A stretch of DNA of 19,170 nucleotides from Verrucomicrobiota bacterium (GTDB taxonomy: Bacteria; Verrucomicrobiota; Verrucomicrobiia; Limisphaerales; JAEYXS01): assembly GCA_023431185.1 (NCBI GenBank), contig JAEYXS010000066.1, positions 1 through 19,170 on the forward strand, written 5' to 3'. A program made the position numbers and the translations under genes. Under the pieces are notes generated by a model. It had not been told where the DNA came from and ran no database searches. It saw only the letters and a list, made by a program, of their open reading frames with translations. This document shows positions 6,331 to 12,485 of this stretch, in pieces (positions within the stretch are counted from its first letter, which is position 1; each line of letters starts with the position of its first letter).

Positions 6331-8385
6331 ATGTACTTCGGAGCTGACTATTACCCGGAGCATTGGGTCTATCCTTATGACGGCACGGAAGATGCCCCGG
6401 AATCCGCCTGGGCACGCGACGTGGAACTGATGGTGGCCGCCGGCATCAACGTGGTGCGCCTCGGCGAGTTCAGTTGGGGTCTCTGCGAACGTGAGGAGGG
6501 CAAGTATGATTTCGGCTGGCTCCTGCGTTTCATGGATCTGCTGCACAAGAACGGCATCCAGGTGGTGCTCGGCACTCCGACCGCTGCTCCACCCATCTGG
6601 CTCTTGCAGAAACACCCCGAGATCCTCCCCATTGATGAAAACGGCCTGGTGCGCCATGAAGGCACGCGGCGGGCATATTGCCTGAACAGTGATGTCTATT
6701 GGGATTACAGCCAGAAGATTGTCCGGGCGATGGCGGGGGCCCTGGGGCGGCATCCGGCGCTTATCGCCTGGCAGATCGATAACGGCATCGGCCGGCATAA
6801 CACGGAGTATTCTTTCAACCACGAGACGCGCCGTGACTGGCATCAGTGGTTGAAGGCGAAGTACGAGACCATTGAACGGCTGAATGACGCACTGGGACTG
6901 CGTTTCTGGGGGCAGATCGTGAGCGAATGGGGGCAGGTGCCCATGCCCATGCGCGCGCCCGCCGTGCATAATCCCGCGCTGGTCACGGACTGGCGGCGCT
7001 TCTCCAGCGATACGCTGGTGGCCTTTGTGCGCATGCAAGCGGAGCTGCTCAAGGAGCTGACGCCGGGTGTGCCGGTGACGACACCGCTCCGTGCTTTTGC
7101 GGCGGAGTTCGATTACTTCGACGTGGCGGATGCGGTGGACTTCATCGCGGTGGACAGCGATGCAGCGATCAAATCGAAATCCTCGGAGATTGCGGCGAGC
7201 ATCGACCTGATGCGCTCGCTCAAGGGGCCGAAGGGCCACACGCCGGATGGTGATCTGGGCTTCTGGGTCATGGAACAGAAAGCGGGGGCGGTGGCGTGGG
7301 GAGATGTGAATTCCCTCGTGCGCCCTGGGGTGGTCCGGCTCTTCACATACCAGCTCATTTCCCGTGGGGCGAGCGGGGTGCTGTATTTCTACTGGCGCCA
7401 GCCGCGTTTCGGTCCGGAGAAATTCTACGGCGGTGTGCTCACCCATGACGGTACGGGCAACAACCGGATGTACCGCGAGATCAGCCAGATCGGCGAGGAA
7501 CTGAAGCGCATGGGTGGGCTGCTGAAGGGGACGCAAGTGGTGGCAGATGCGGCCATCCTCATCAGTCACGAGAACCAGTGGGCCATTGACCAGCCGCTGA
7601 AGCCGAACAAACACTTTCAGCAGCGCGAGCACATCCAGCTCTATTACAACGCGCTGCATGATAAAAACATCCTCGTGGATTTCGTGCGGCCTACGGACGA
7701 TCTCTCGCGTTACAAGCTGGTCATCGCGCCCTCCCTGCACATGCTATCGGGCGGCCAGGCAGACCGTTTGAAGCTGTATGTGCATAATGGCGGCGTGCTC
7801 ATCGGCACGTGCAACACAGGGCTGGTGGACGAGCATCACCTCACGCCCATGAGCGGGTATCCGTATGAGCTCACGGACCTGTTCGGCCTGGAGGTGCAGG
7901 AGTTCGACACGCTGCCGCCGAGCGAGGAGAATCACATGCACTTCAAGGGCAGCTTCACGACGAGCAACCTGCACCCGGCGCGCATCTGGTGCGATCTCAT
8001 CGAGCCGCAGCCGGGATGTCAGGTGCTGGCGCATTACGCGCGCGATTTCTATGCAGGCAAGGCCGCCATCACGTTGAATGAATTCGGCGCGGGCAAGGCC
8101 ATCTACGTGGGCACGATGAGCCATCAGAACTTTTACTTCGACCTCATCACCTGGGTGCGGCAGCTCTGCGGCCTGTTCCCGCTCATCAAGGTGCCGGACT
8201 CCGTGGAAGTGTGCATGCGGCAGAAGGAGGACATGCGCCTCTACTTCCTGCTGAACCACAATCCCACGCATGTGCGCATCCAGTTCTTCAAGCCCATGCA
8301 CGATTTCCTGACCGGCCAGAAGATCAGCGGCAACTACGACCTGGAATCCCACGGCGTGCTGGTGCTGGATGAGAAGGTGCGGTGA
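6331..8385 (+). CDS. GH42 beta-galactosidase homologue lacking the usual acid/base Glu
   Basis: A 684-residue protein with the full GH42 layout: an N-terminal TIM barrel beginning G-A-D-Y-Y-P-E-H-W (about 1-385), a trimerisation/GATase-like middle domain (about 397-600; Y-K-L-V-I-A-P-S-L-H-M-L), and a C-terminal beta domain (about 625-684). GH42 enzymes hydrolyse beta-galactosides with two glutamates. The nucleophile is present (F-W-V-M-E-Q-K-A-G; Glu315). The acid/base normally sits in W-x-x-D-N-E, but here the text reads W-Q-I-D-N-G-I-G, so Gly152 replaces Glu. The codon is GGC, at least two changes from GAA or GAG, so a single read error is unlikely. There is no signal peptide, so it is probably cytoplasmic. 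The protein may be inactive on normal substrates, use another residue (Glu159 is close in sequence), or have changed function. It may share a transcript with the pseudopilin genes 120 bp downstream. Confidence 0.93.
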   Translation: MYFGADYYPEHWVYPYDGTEDAPESAWARDVELMVAAGINVVRLGEFSWGLCEREEGKYDFGWLLRFMDLLHKNGIQVVLGTPTAAPPIWLLQKHPEILPIDENGLVRHEGTRRAYCLNSDVYWDYSQKIVRAMAGALGRHPALIAWQIDNGIGRHNTEYSFNHETRRDWHQWLKAKYETIERLNDALGLRFWGQIVSEWGQVPMPMRAPAVHNPALVTDWRRFSSDTLVAFVRMQAELLKELTPGVPVTTPLRAFAAEFDYFDVADAVDFIAVDSDAAIKSKSSEIAASIDLMRSLKGPKGHTPDGDLGFWVMEQKAGAVAWGDVNSLVRPGVVRLFTYQLISRGASGVLYFYWRQPRFGPEKFYGGVLTHDGTGNNRMYREISQIGEELKRMGGLLKGTQVVADAAILISHENQWAIDQPLKPNKHFQQREHIQLYYNALHDKNILVDFVRPTDDLSRYKLVIAPSLHMLSGGQADRLKLYVHNGGVLIGTCNTGLVDEHHLTPMSGYPYELTDLFGLEVQEFDTLPPSEENHMHFKGSFTTSNLHPARIWCDLIEPQPGCQVLAHYARDFYAGKAAITLNEFGAGKAIYVGTMSHQNFYFDLITWVRQLCGLFPLIKVPDSVEVCMRQKEDMRLYFLLNHNPTHVRIQFFKPMHDFLTGQKISGNYDLESHGVLVLDEKVR

Positions 8386-8387
8386 AA

Positions 8388-8423
8388 ATCCCGCACGGGA
8401 TGCGTGAGGAAAACGCGCATCCC
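8388..8423 (+). terminator. Two overlapping, mutually exclusive hairpins after the GH42 gene
   Basis: ATCCCG (8388-8393) pairs with CGGGAT (8396-8401) across a two-base gap, and GGGATGCG (8397-8404) pairs with CGCATCCC (8416-8423). The two share GGGAT, so only one can form at a time. No T-run follows, so this is not a standard intrinsic terminator; it could stabilise the 3' end or attenuate read-through into the downstream genes. Confidence 0.35.
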
Positions 8424-8494
8424 AGCAAAATAACCCTACAAACCGGCCATTTGCGCCTTGGCACCGGTTATGCTTAAATTCTCTTGGCGATAGA

Positions 8495-8500
8495 AAGGAG
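8495..8500 (+). promoter_or_regulatory. Strong ribosome binding site of the first pseudopilin gene
   Basis: AAGGAG lies five bases before the ATG at 8506. It is one of the best Shine-Dalgarno matches in the window and fixes the start of this gene over the internal ATG at residue 9. Confidence 0.75.
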
Positions 8501-8505
8501 AGTTT

Positions 8506-9249
8506 ATGCAGCAACGCATTCCCATACTCATGGCGCGCTCCCGCACTGGAAACATTTCCGGTCTGGTACTATTGGAGCTTCTGGTGATCATCGCAATCTT
8601 TGTATTGCTGGCGGGCATGATTCCGGCGTCCTTCAGTAATAGTAAGGTAAAAGCCAGGCGCATAATGTGCACTAGTAACCTCAAGCAGATCGCCCTGTCT
8701 TTTCAAATGTATGCGGGCGACAACCAAGGGAGGATGCCTTGGCAGGAATTCTCTCCTAACTCAACCAATGTGCAGACAGTCGCAACGCACTCTGAGGTTT
8801 GGACCTATTTCATGGCTGCCTCCAATCAACTGGGCAGCACCAAGCTGCTGACCTGCCCGGCGGACCAAAGTCGCATGACTCACCGGGCGGATGGTTTCTC
8901 TGGCGGGACCAACAGTCTGGATGCGGCTCATAACCGCGATCAGTCCGTGAGCTACTTCCTCGGCCCGCATGGAAGCAGCACTGAACCCAACGCCTTTATG
9001 GCAGGCGATCGCAATCTTACGCCCAATGGCAGCACCTTCTTGTATCGAAATGTTCACAATCAACCCGCCATAGTGAACACGAACCAGACCGCATGGGCGC
9101 TTGTGAAAAAAGACTTCCACGAAACGGGTGGCAATTACGCGCTCTACGATGGCAGCGTGCAGCAGGCCAGCACGGACCGGTTGCGTGGAGCGCTTAAATT
9201 GGCGCGGGATTCCTACGGCACGAATGCGAACCGGCTTTTGTTTCCATAA
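8506..9249 (+). CDS. Type II secretion-like pseudopilin with H-X9-DG motif (first of two)
   Basis: A 247-residue protein with a type III (prepilin) signal. A basic leader of 19 residues ends in Gly19; then L-V-L-L-E-L-L-V-I-I-A-I-F-V-L-L-A-G follows, with Glu24 at mature position +5. The usual Phe at +1 is Leu here. The mature part begins the single N-terminal helix, then C-T-S-N-L-K-Q-I-A-L-S-F-Q-M-Y-A-G-D-N, shared with the next gene, and later C-P-A-D, G-D-R-N and the C-terminal H-E-T-G-G-N-Y-A-L-Y-D-G, a perfect H-X9-D-G motif. Such proteins are processed by prepilin peptidase and are numerous in Planctomycetes and Verrucomicrobia; their individual roles are mostly unknown. No secretion ATPase or peptidase gene is present here. 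It is followed by its paralogue with a 1-nt overlap. Confidence 0.92.
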   Translation: MQQRIPILMARSRTGNISGLVLLELLVIIAIFVLLAGMIPASFSNSKVKARRIMCTSNLKQIALSFQMYAGDNQGRMPWQEFSPNSTNVQTVATHSEVWTYFMAASNQLGSTKLLTCPADQSRMTHRADGFSGGTNSLDAAHNRDQSVSYFLGPHGSSTEPNAFMAGDRNLTPNGSTFLYRNVHNQPAIVNTNQTAWALVKKDFHETGGNYALYDGSVQQASTDRLRGALKLARDSYGTNANRLLFP

Positions 9250-9926
9250 TGAGAGCCAGACACACACCGCGAAGGATAAATGCTTTCACCGCCATAGAGC
9301 TGGTGGTGGTGCTGGCGGTGATGCTGGTCTTGGGGGCAATGGTGACCATCGGCTCCTATCGCCTGCGTTCACAATATCTGTTCTCACGCATCCGTTGCGA
9401 ATCGAACCTCAAGCAGATCGCGCTCTCGTTCAAGATGTTCGCAAACGACAATGAGCAAAGCTTCCCTTTCTTTGCGACAAACAGTCCGGCTTTTCAAAAT
9501 ACTTCCAATGCCTGGCTTCATTTTCTCTCCCTATCCAATGAGCTGGGGAGTGCGAAGATATTGGTGTGTCCGGAGGACTATCGCCGCAAGAGCATCTTGG
9601 CGGAAACATTCCATCCCGTTCCCAACAGCGGCTTGAGAAGCCTCACCTATGTGCAGAACAAGGGGGTGAGCTATTTCGTGAATGTGGACGGTAACGAGAT
9701 GAAGCCATCCATGGTGCTGCTGGGCGATCGCAACGTTTTCTCACCCGGCCAAGATCTCAATGGCAGTTTGCTCGCTCTGGCGGGCACCAATGAACTGCAT
9801 TGGACTGGCAGCCTGCATACGAATCGCGGCATGGTTGCCATCAGCGATGGCAGCGTGAGTCTCAATGTGAAAACCTTTCCAGCATGGCGTGATCACCCGG
9901 ATAAGGTTCGGCTTTTGCTGCCTTAA
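9249..9926 (+). CDS. Type II secretion-like pseudopilin with H-X9-DG motif (second of two)
   Basis: A 225-residue paralogue of the preceding protein. Its ATG overlaps the preceding TAA by one base (TAATG), so translation is probably coupled. The 12-residue basic leader ends in Ala12 rather than Gly; then F-T-A-I-E-L-V-V-V-L-A-V-M-L-V-L-G-A follows, with Glu17 at mature +5. Shared segments with its neighbour are C-E-S-N-L-K-Q-I-A-L-S-F-K-M-F-A-N-D-N, L-V-C-P-E-D, V-S-Y-F, L-L-G-D-R-N and H-T-N-R-G-M-V-A-I-S-D-G, again a perfect H-X9-D-G. The two also end alike (R-L-L-F-P and R-L-L-L-P). This indicates a tandem duplication followed by divergence. Substrate or partner unknown; Ala at -1 may reduce processing by prepilin peptidase. 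Confidence 0.92.
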   Translation: MRARHTPRRINAFTAIELVVVLAVMLVLGAMVTIGSYRLRSQYLFSRIRCESNLKQIALSFKMFANDNEQSFPFFATNSPAFQNTSNAWLHFLSLSNELGSAKILVCPEDYRRKSILAETFHPVPNSGLRSLTYVQNKGVSYFVNVDGNEMKPSMVLLGDRNVFSPGQDLNGSLLALAGTNELHWTGSLHTNRGMVAISDGSVSLNVKTFPAWRDHPDKVRLLLP

Positions 9927-9963
9927 TAGAAAAAGCCCCGGAAACCTTACGGCTTCCGGGGCT
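9927..9963 (-). terminator. Strong intrinsic terminator of the membrane-protein operon
   Basis: AGCCCCGGAA (9934-9943) pairs perfectly with TTCCGGGGCT (9954-9963) around a ten-base loop. On the minus strand the stem is followed by TTTTCTATT, giving a classic U-tract just after the gene ending at 10002. On the plus strand there is no T-run, so any effect on the pseudopilin transcript would be weaker. Confidence 0.85.
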
Positions 9964-10001
9964 CGTGACCTTAAACTTGAGACCTTGGACCTGGGGCCCG
10001 C

Positions 10002-10727
10002 TTACTCCCGCGCCACTTCGATCTTCTGGGCGATGATGGCGATGGCGCGGCGGGTCTTCTTCTCCTGCGGCGTCAGGTCGTTCGCGTTGGCCAGACGGTC
10101 CATCTGCTTGTCCATGTGGGTGAGTTTTTCCAGGGCTCCATCCAGCTTTTCCTTGATGGATTCCTTGCCGTCCAGCCGTTCGTTCATGAAGGCCAGGACG
10201 TCCTGCTCGATGGCGGTCATGACGACCTTGAGCTTGTCCTTGTCATTGGCGGCGTTCAGCAGTTCGCCGATCTGTTGCTGGTTGTCCGCCAGGAAGAGAT
10301 CCAGCCGTTTGCCGAACTGCACAGATTGCTCGCTCAGGTGGTTGCGCAGGGTGTCTTCCACCTTGTCCTCGATCTGTGTGCGCCACTCGGGCAGCTTCTC
10401 GATGACCACATCCGGGATGCGGGCAACCATCTCGGGGACACGCTGCTTGAGGTCATCCGCGATCATCGGGGCGCGCTCGGATACCTGGGCGTAGATGAGG
10501 TCATTCGCCGTGTTCGCCGCGCCGGTGGGTGTGAGGTAGGGCTTGAGCTTGGAGGTCAGGATGGTCATGTATCCGCCCACGAAGAGCAGGAGGATGATGC
10601 CGACGATCTGGGCCTTCTTCAGGCTGCTGCGGGCCTGGGCCAGTTCGGTCGCCACGAAGTTGACGGCCAGTTGTTCGCCAGCGGGTGTCTTGGCCGATTC
10701 GTTGGATTTGTTTTCCGGGGTGCTCAT
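10002..10727 (-). CDS. Unrecognised membrane-anchored helical protein (second gene of operon)
   Basis: A 241-residue protein I cannot assign to a family. The N-terminal ~38 residues are polar and probably cytoplasmic. One clear membrane segment follows at about 39-58 (K-K-A-Q-I-V-G-I-I-L-L-L-F-V-G-G-Y-M). The rest (60-241) is charged and almost wholly helical, with proline-spaced amphipathic segments (R-V-P-E-M-V-A-R-I-P-D-V-V-I-E-K-L-P) and a possible coiled coil near the C-terminus. The ATG at 10725-10727 overlaps the upstream TGA as ATGA, and GGAGG lies a few bases before it inside the upstream gene, so the two products are translationally coupled and probably act together. A strong terminator follows at 9934-9963. 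Architecture matches its partner, suggesting distant paralogues. A structural or chaperone-like membrane role is possible, but unproven. Confidence 0.85.
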   Translation of the reverse strand: MSTPENKSNESAKTPAGEQLAVNFVATELAQARSSLKKAQIVGIILLLFVGGYMTILTSKLKPYLTPTGAANTANDLIYAQVSERAPMIADDLKQRVPEMVARIPDVVIEKLPEWRTQIEDKVEDTLRNHLSEQSVQFGKRLDLFLADNQQQIGELLNAANDKDKLKVVMTAIEQDVLAFMNERLDGKESIKEKLDGALEKLTHMDKQMDRLANANDLTPQEKKTRRAIAIIAQKIEVARE

Positions 10728-11476
10728 TTGGCCTCCGTTTTAGAAGAAGATGATGAAGTCTTGGTGGCTGCGGGCTTGGTGGAATCCTCCACCGCTTTCA
10801 TGTCTTCACGCAGGATGTCGAGGACACCCAGTGCTGTTTCCCAACTGGCGAGGTCGTCCGCCGGGTTGAGCTTCTCGGTGCGTTTGATGATGTCCAAGTT
10901 GGCCGTGATACCGGTCAGGGCGGCGAGATGCCGGCCGAAGACGGTCTTGCTGAGGTGTTCCATGGAGGCGTGGGATTCATTCACGAGGTTGTTCACCATG
11001 GTGGCCACCTGTTCTTCCTTCACGTTGGGGAACATGCCTTTGATCTTGGCCTCACGGGCCTTGAGTTCGCGGCCGAGCGTGGCTTCGAGGACTTTCTCGC
11101 CGCGTTGCGGCAGGCCATGCTGCAAGGTTTGCAGCTCCTTGTTGAAGGCGGCCATCAGCTCAGGGGAGCGCTCGTTGACTTTCTTCAGCTCGACTTCCAC
11201 ATCGCGCTTCACGTCGCTCAACGTGCTTTTGACGATCCGGTCGAGTTCCGGCACGACCTGCTTCTTCAAACCGCCCTGCAGTTCGGTCATGAACTGCGTC
11301 TGCACCGGGCCGGGCTGGGCGAGATTGCGGATGGCGCTCAGGATGGAGCCAATGCCCACGCACAGGATGACGACGATGAGCAAGGTGGTGCCGAGCTGCC
11401 ATCGTCGCGTGCTGGCGCGCAACTGATTCAGTTCGTTGATCTGGCGCTGTATCTCGTCTGGCGTTGGAGCAGACAT
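10724..11476 (-). CDS. Unrecognised membrane-anchored helical protein (first gene of operon)
   Basis: A 250-residue protein of unknown family. The ATG at 11474-11476 is preferred; an in-frame TTG at 11512 would add 12 residues but is a poor start. Residues 1-26 are polar, residues ~28-48 form one membrane helix (T-T-L-L-I-V-V-I-L-C-V-G-I-G-S-I-L), and the remainder is charged and helical. It includes L-K-K-Q-V-V-P-E-L-D-R-I-V, a run of Glu/Lys-rich heptad-like sequence around 75-100, and a Ser/Lys-rich tail (S-S-S-S-S-K-T-E-A-K). With no signal peptidase site and a polar N-terminus, the topology could be either N-in with the large domain outside or the reverse. It has its own promoter at 11589-11618 and is coupled to the next gene by a 4-nt overlap. 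The protein shape recalls bitopic coiled-coil scaffold proteins, but no specific family is recognised. Confidence 0.85.
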   Translation of the reverse strand: MSAPTPDEIQRQINELNQLRASTRRWQLGTTLLIVVILCVGIGSILSAIRNLAQPGPVQTQFMTELQGGLKKQVVPELDRIVKSTLSDVKRDVEVELKKVNERSPELMAAFNKELQTLQHGLPQRGEKVLEATLGRELKAREAKIKGMFPNVKEEQVATMVNNLVNESHASMEHLSKTVFGRHLAALTGITANLDIIKRTEKLNPADDLASWETALGVLDILREDMKAVEDSTKPAATKTSSSSSKTEAK

Positions 11477-11588
11477 AATCAATAAGACTGTGGTTTGTGC
11501 CGTTGGCGACAAAGGGAAGCCCTCTGCCGGTCGTTTTCACCCTCGGAGACGACGTTGAGGATGCCTGAAGTTATTGGGAACAGTTAGC

Positions 11589-11618
11589 CGTATAAGGCGG
11601 GTGGGCGGGTCGTGTCAA
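11589..11618 (-). promoter_or_regulatory. Promoter of the membrane-protein operon
   Basis: On the minus strand a perfect -35 TTGACA (11618-11613) is followed after 18 bp by TATACG (11594-11589), which matches four of six consensus -10 bases. It points into the gene starting at 11476, leaving a leader of roughly 105 nt. It lies just beyond the terminator of the preceding operon, which is where a new promoter would be needed. Confidence 0.6.
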
Positions 11619-11626
11619 CTTACAAA

Positions 11627-11636
11627 GTGTCGACAC
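11627..11636. promoter_or_regulatory. Perfect 10-bp palindrome beside the -35 box, candidate operator
   Basis: GTGTCGACAC is a perfect palindrome lying eight bases upstream (in minus-strand direction) of the -35 box. Half of it, GACAC, recurs within the -35 region (11612-11616 read on the minus strand). This would suit a dimeric regulator overlapping the promoter. No regulator gene is adjacent, so it stays a candidate. Confidence 0.3.
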
Positions 11637-11672
11637 GCGAAAAGCAAAACGGCCCGGGGCAGCCGAAAAGCA

Positions 11673-11711
11673 AAAAAGAGCGGGGCGTTTGGTGAACGCA
11701 CCGCTCTTTTT
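11673..11711 (-). terminator. Strong terminator after the cyclase-family gene
   Basis: AAAAAGAGCGG (11673-11683) pairs with CCGCTCTTTTT (11701-11711). The stem continues after one mismatch as GCGTT/AACGC (11685-11689/11695-11699) with a five-base loop. The A/T-rich base of the stem gives a U-run on either strand, so it could work in both directions; the gene it serves ends at 11730 on the minus strand. Confidence 0.85.
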
Positions 11712-11729
11712 GGGGGAATCAGGGTGTGG

Positions 11730-12398
11730 TTAGCGTTTCTTCAAGATCGCGCGGGCAGGGGCGCCATCGGCACCGAGGATTTTCAGCGGCAGACAGACGA
11801 GGTCGTATTTGCCGGGCTGGATCTTGGCGAGGTTCAGTCCCTCGATGATCCACACCTCTGCGCCGAGCAGAATCTGATGACATTCCACTCCGTCCTTCAT
11901 GTAGCCACCCACGCTGAGGTAATCCACGCCCACAGTCATGATGCCGCAGTCCACGAGGTATTGCGCGGTGTCCGCCGGGATGTAGATGAACTTCTCATCG
12001 AACACGGAGGTCTTCGCCATCTTCCAGCTCTTGGTGGAGTTGCGCGTCTTGAAAAGGACGCGCTCGCCTTTCTTGAGCTTGTACGGCTTGAGCTCTTCCA
12101 CCGTGATGGCGGTCTTGTGCTTGAGCTCGATCACGCGGCAGGGGCCGACGACGGCTTCCAGTGGCATGGCTTCCATGGTGCGGCCGTCCTTGATGAAATG
12201 GCGCGGGGCATCCATGTGTGTGCCGGTGTGCGCGCTCAGGGACATCTGGGTGAGATTGCACGGGATGGTCTTGCCGGGCTGGCCGGGGATGGGGTCACCC
12301 AGCTTCACGAAGAGGGAGATTTTGCACTCCGGGTCACCCGGCCAGTGCACCATGCCGTCCCGCATTTCCACCGAGATGTCGATCCATTCTTTAGCCAT
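11730..12398 (-). CDS. Cyclase/kynurenine-formamidase-family metal-dependent hydrolase
   Basis: A 222-residue protein of the PF04199 cyclase family, which includes KynB-type formamidases, some polyketide cyclases and isatin hydrolases. Visible signatures: W-P-G-D-P (19-23) and the metal-binding motif A-H-T-G-T-H-M-D-A-P-R-H-F (56-68), giving His57, His61 and Asp63 as expected ligands. Near the C-terminus H-Q-I-L-L-G-A-E-V-W-I-I-E-G-L-N-L carries the second conserved His and Glu. The ATG at 12396-12398 fits the family N-terminus (E-W-I-D-I-S); an in-frame ATG at 12422 would add eight atypical residues. It is cytoplasmic. It follows the aldose-dehydrogenase-like gene by 87 bp on the same strand and is closed by a strong terminator. 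Because the neighbour would make a lactone, hydrolysis of a lactone or amide is an attractive but unproven role; no other kynurenine-pathway gene is near. Confidence 0.9.
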   Translation of the reverse strand: MAKEWIDISVEMRDGMVHWPGDPECKISLFVKLGDPIPGQPGKTIPCNLTQMSLSAHTGTHMDAPRHFIKDGRTMEAMPLEAVVGPCRVIELKHKTAITVEELKPYKLKKGERVLFKTRNSTKSWKMAKTSVFDEKFIYIPADTAQYLVDCGIMTVGVDYLSVGGYMKDGVECHQILLGAEVWIIEGLNLAKIQPGKYDLVCLPLKILGADGAPARAILKKR

Positions 12399-12447
12399 AG
12401 ATAATCTTGCGTTTCCGTGCATCCTGTCTCGTCGTTGAAAAGTTTAC

Positions 12448-12482
12448 TCGAGGACGAGAACGACGACGAGGACGATTACGAG
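12448..12482. repeat. Low-complexity GACGAG-rich tract
   Basis: Between the dehydrogenase stop and the cyclase start lies a tract made almost entirely of GAC/GAG/AAC triplets. ACGACGAG at 12463-12470 can pair with CTCGTCGT at 12428-12435 to form an 8-bp stem. It is not part of either gene. It could be a degenerate simple repeat or a genome-wide intergenic repeat; this window has one copy only. Confidence 0.45.
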
Positions 12483-12485
12483 TTG

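Noticed and set aside
6090..6347. 85-codon plus-strand frame before the GH42 gene
   Set aside because: AAGGAG occurs inside the frame instead of ahead of it, it overlaps the GH42 start, and the translation has no family-like content.
6163..7740. 525-codon minus-strand frame opposite the GH42 gene
   Set aside because: High-GC antisense frame rich in H, R and P; the plus strand encodes a full GH42 protein.
10116..11426. 436-codon plus-strand frame across the two membrane-protein genes
   Set aside because: Antisense to two genes that have a promoter, coupled start and terminator on the minus strand.
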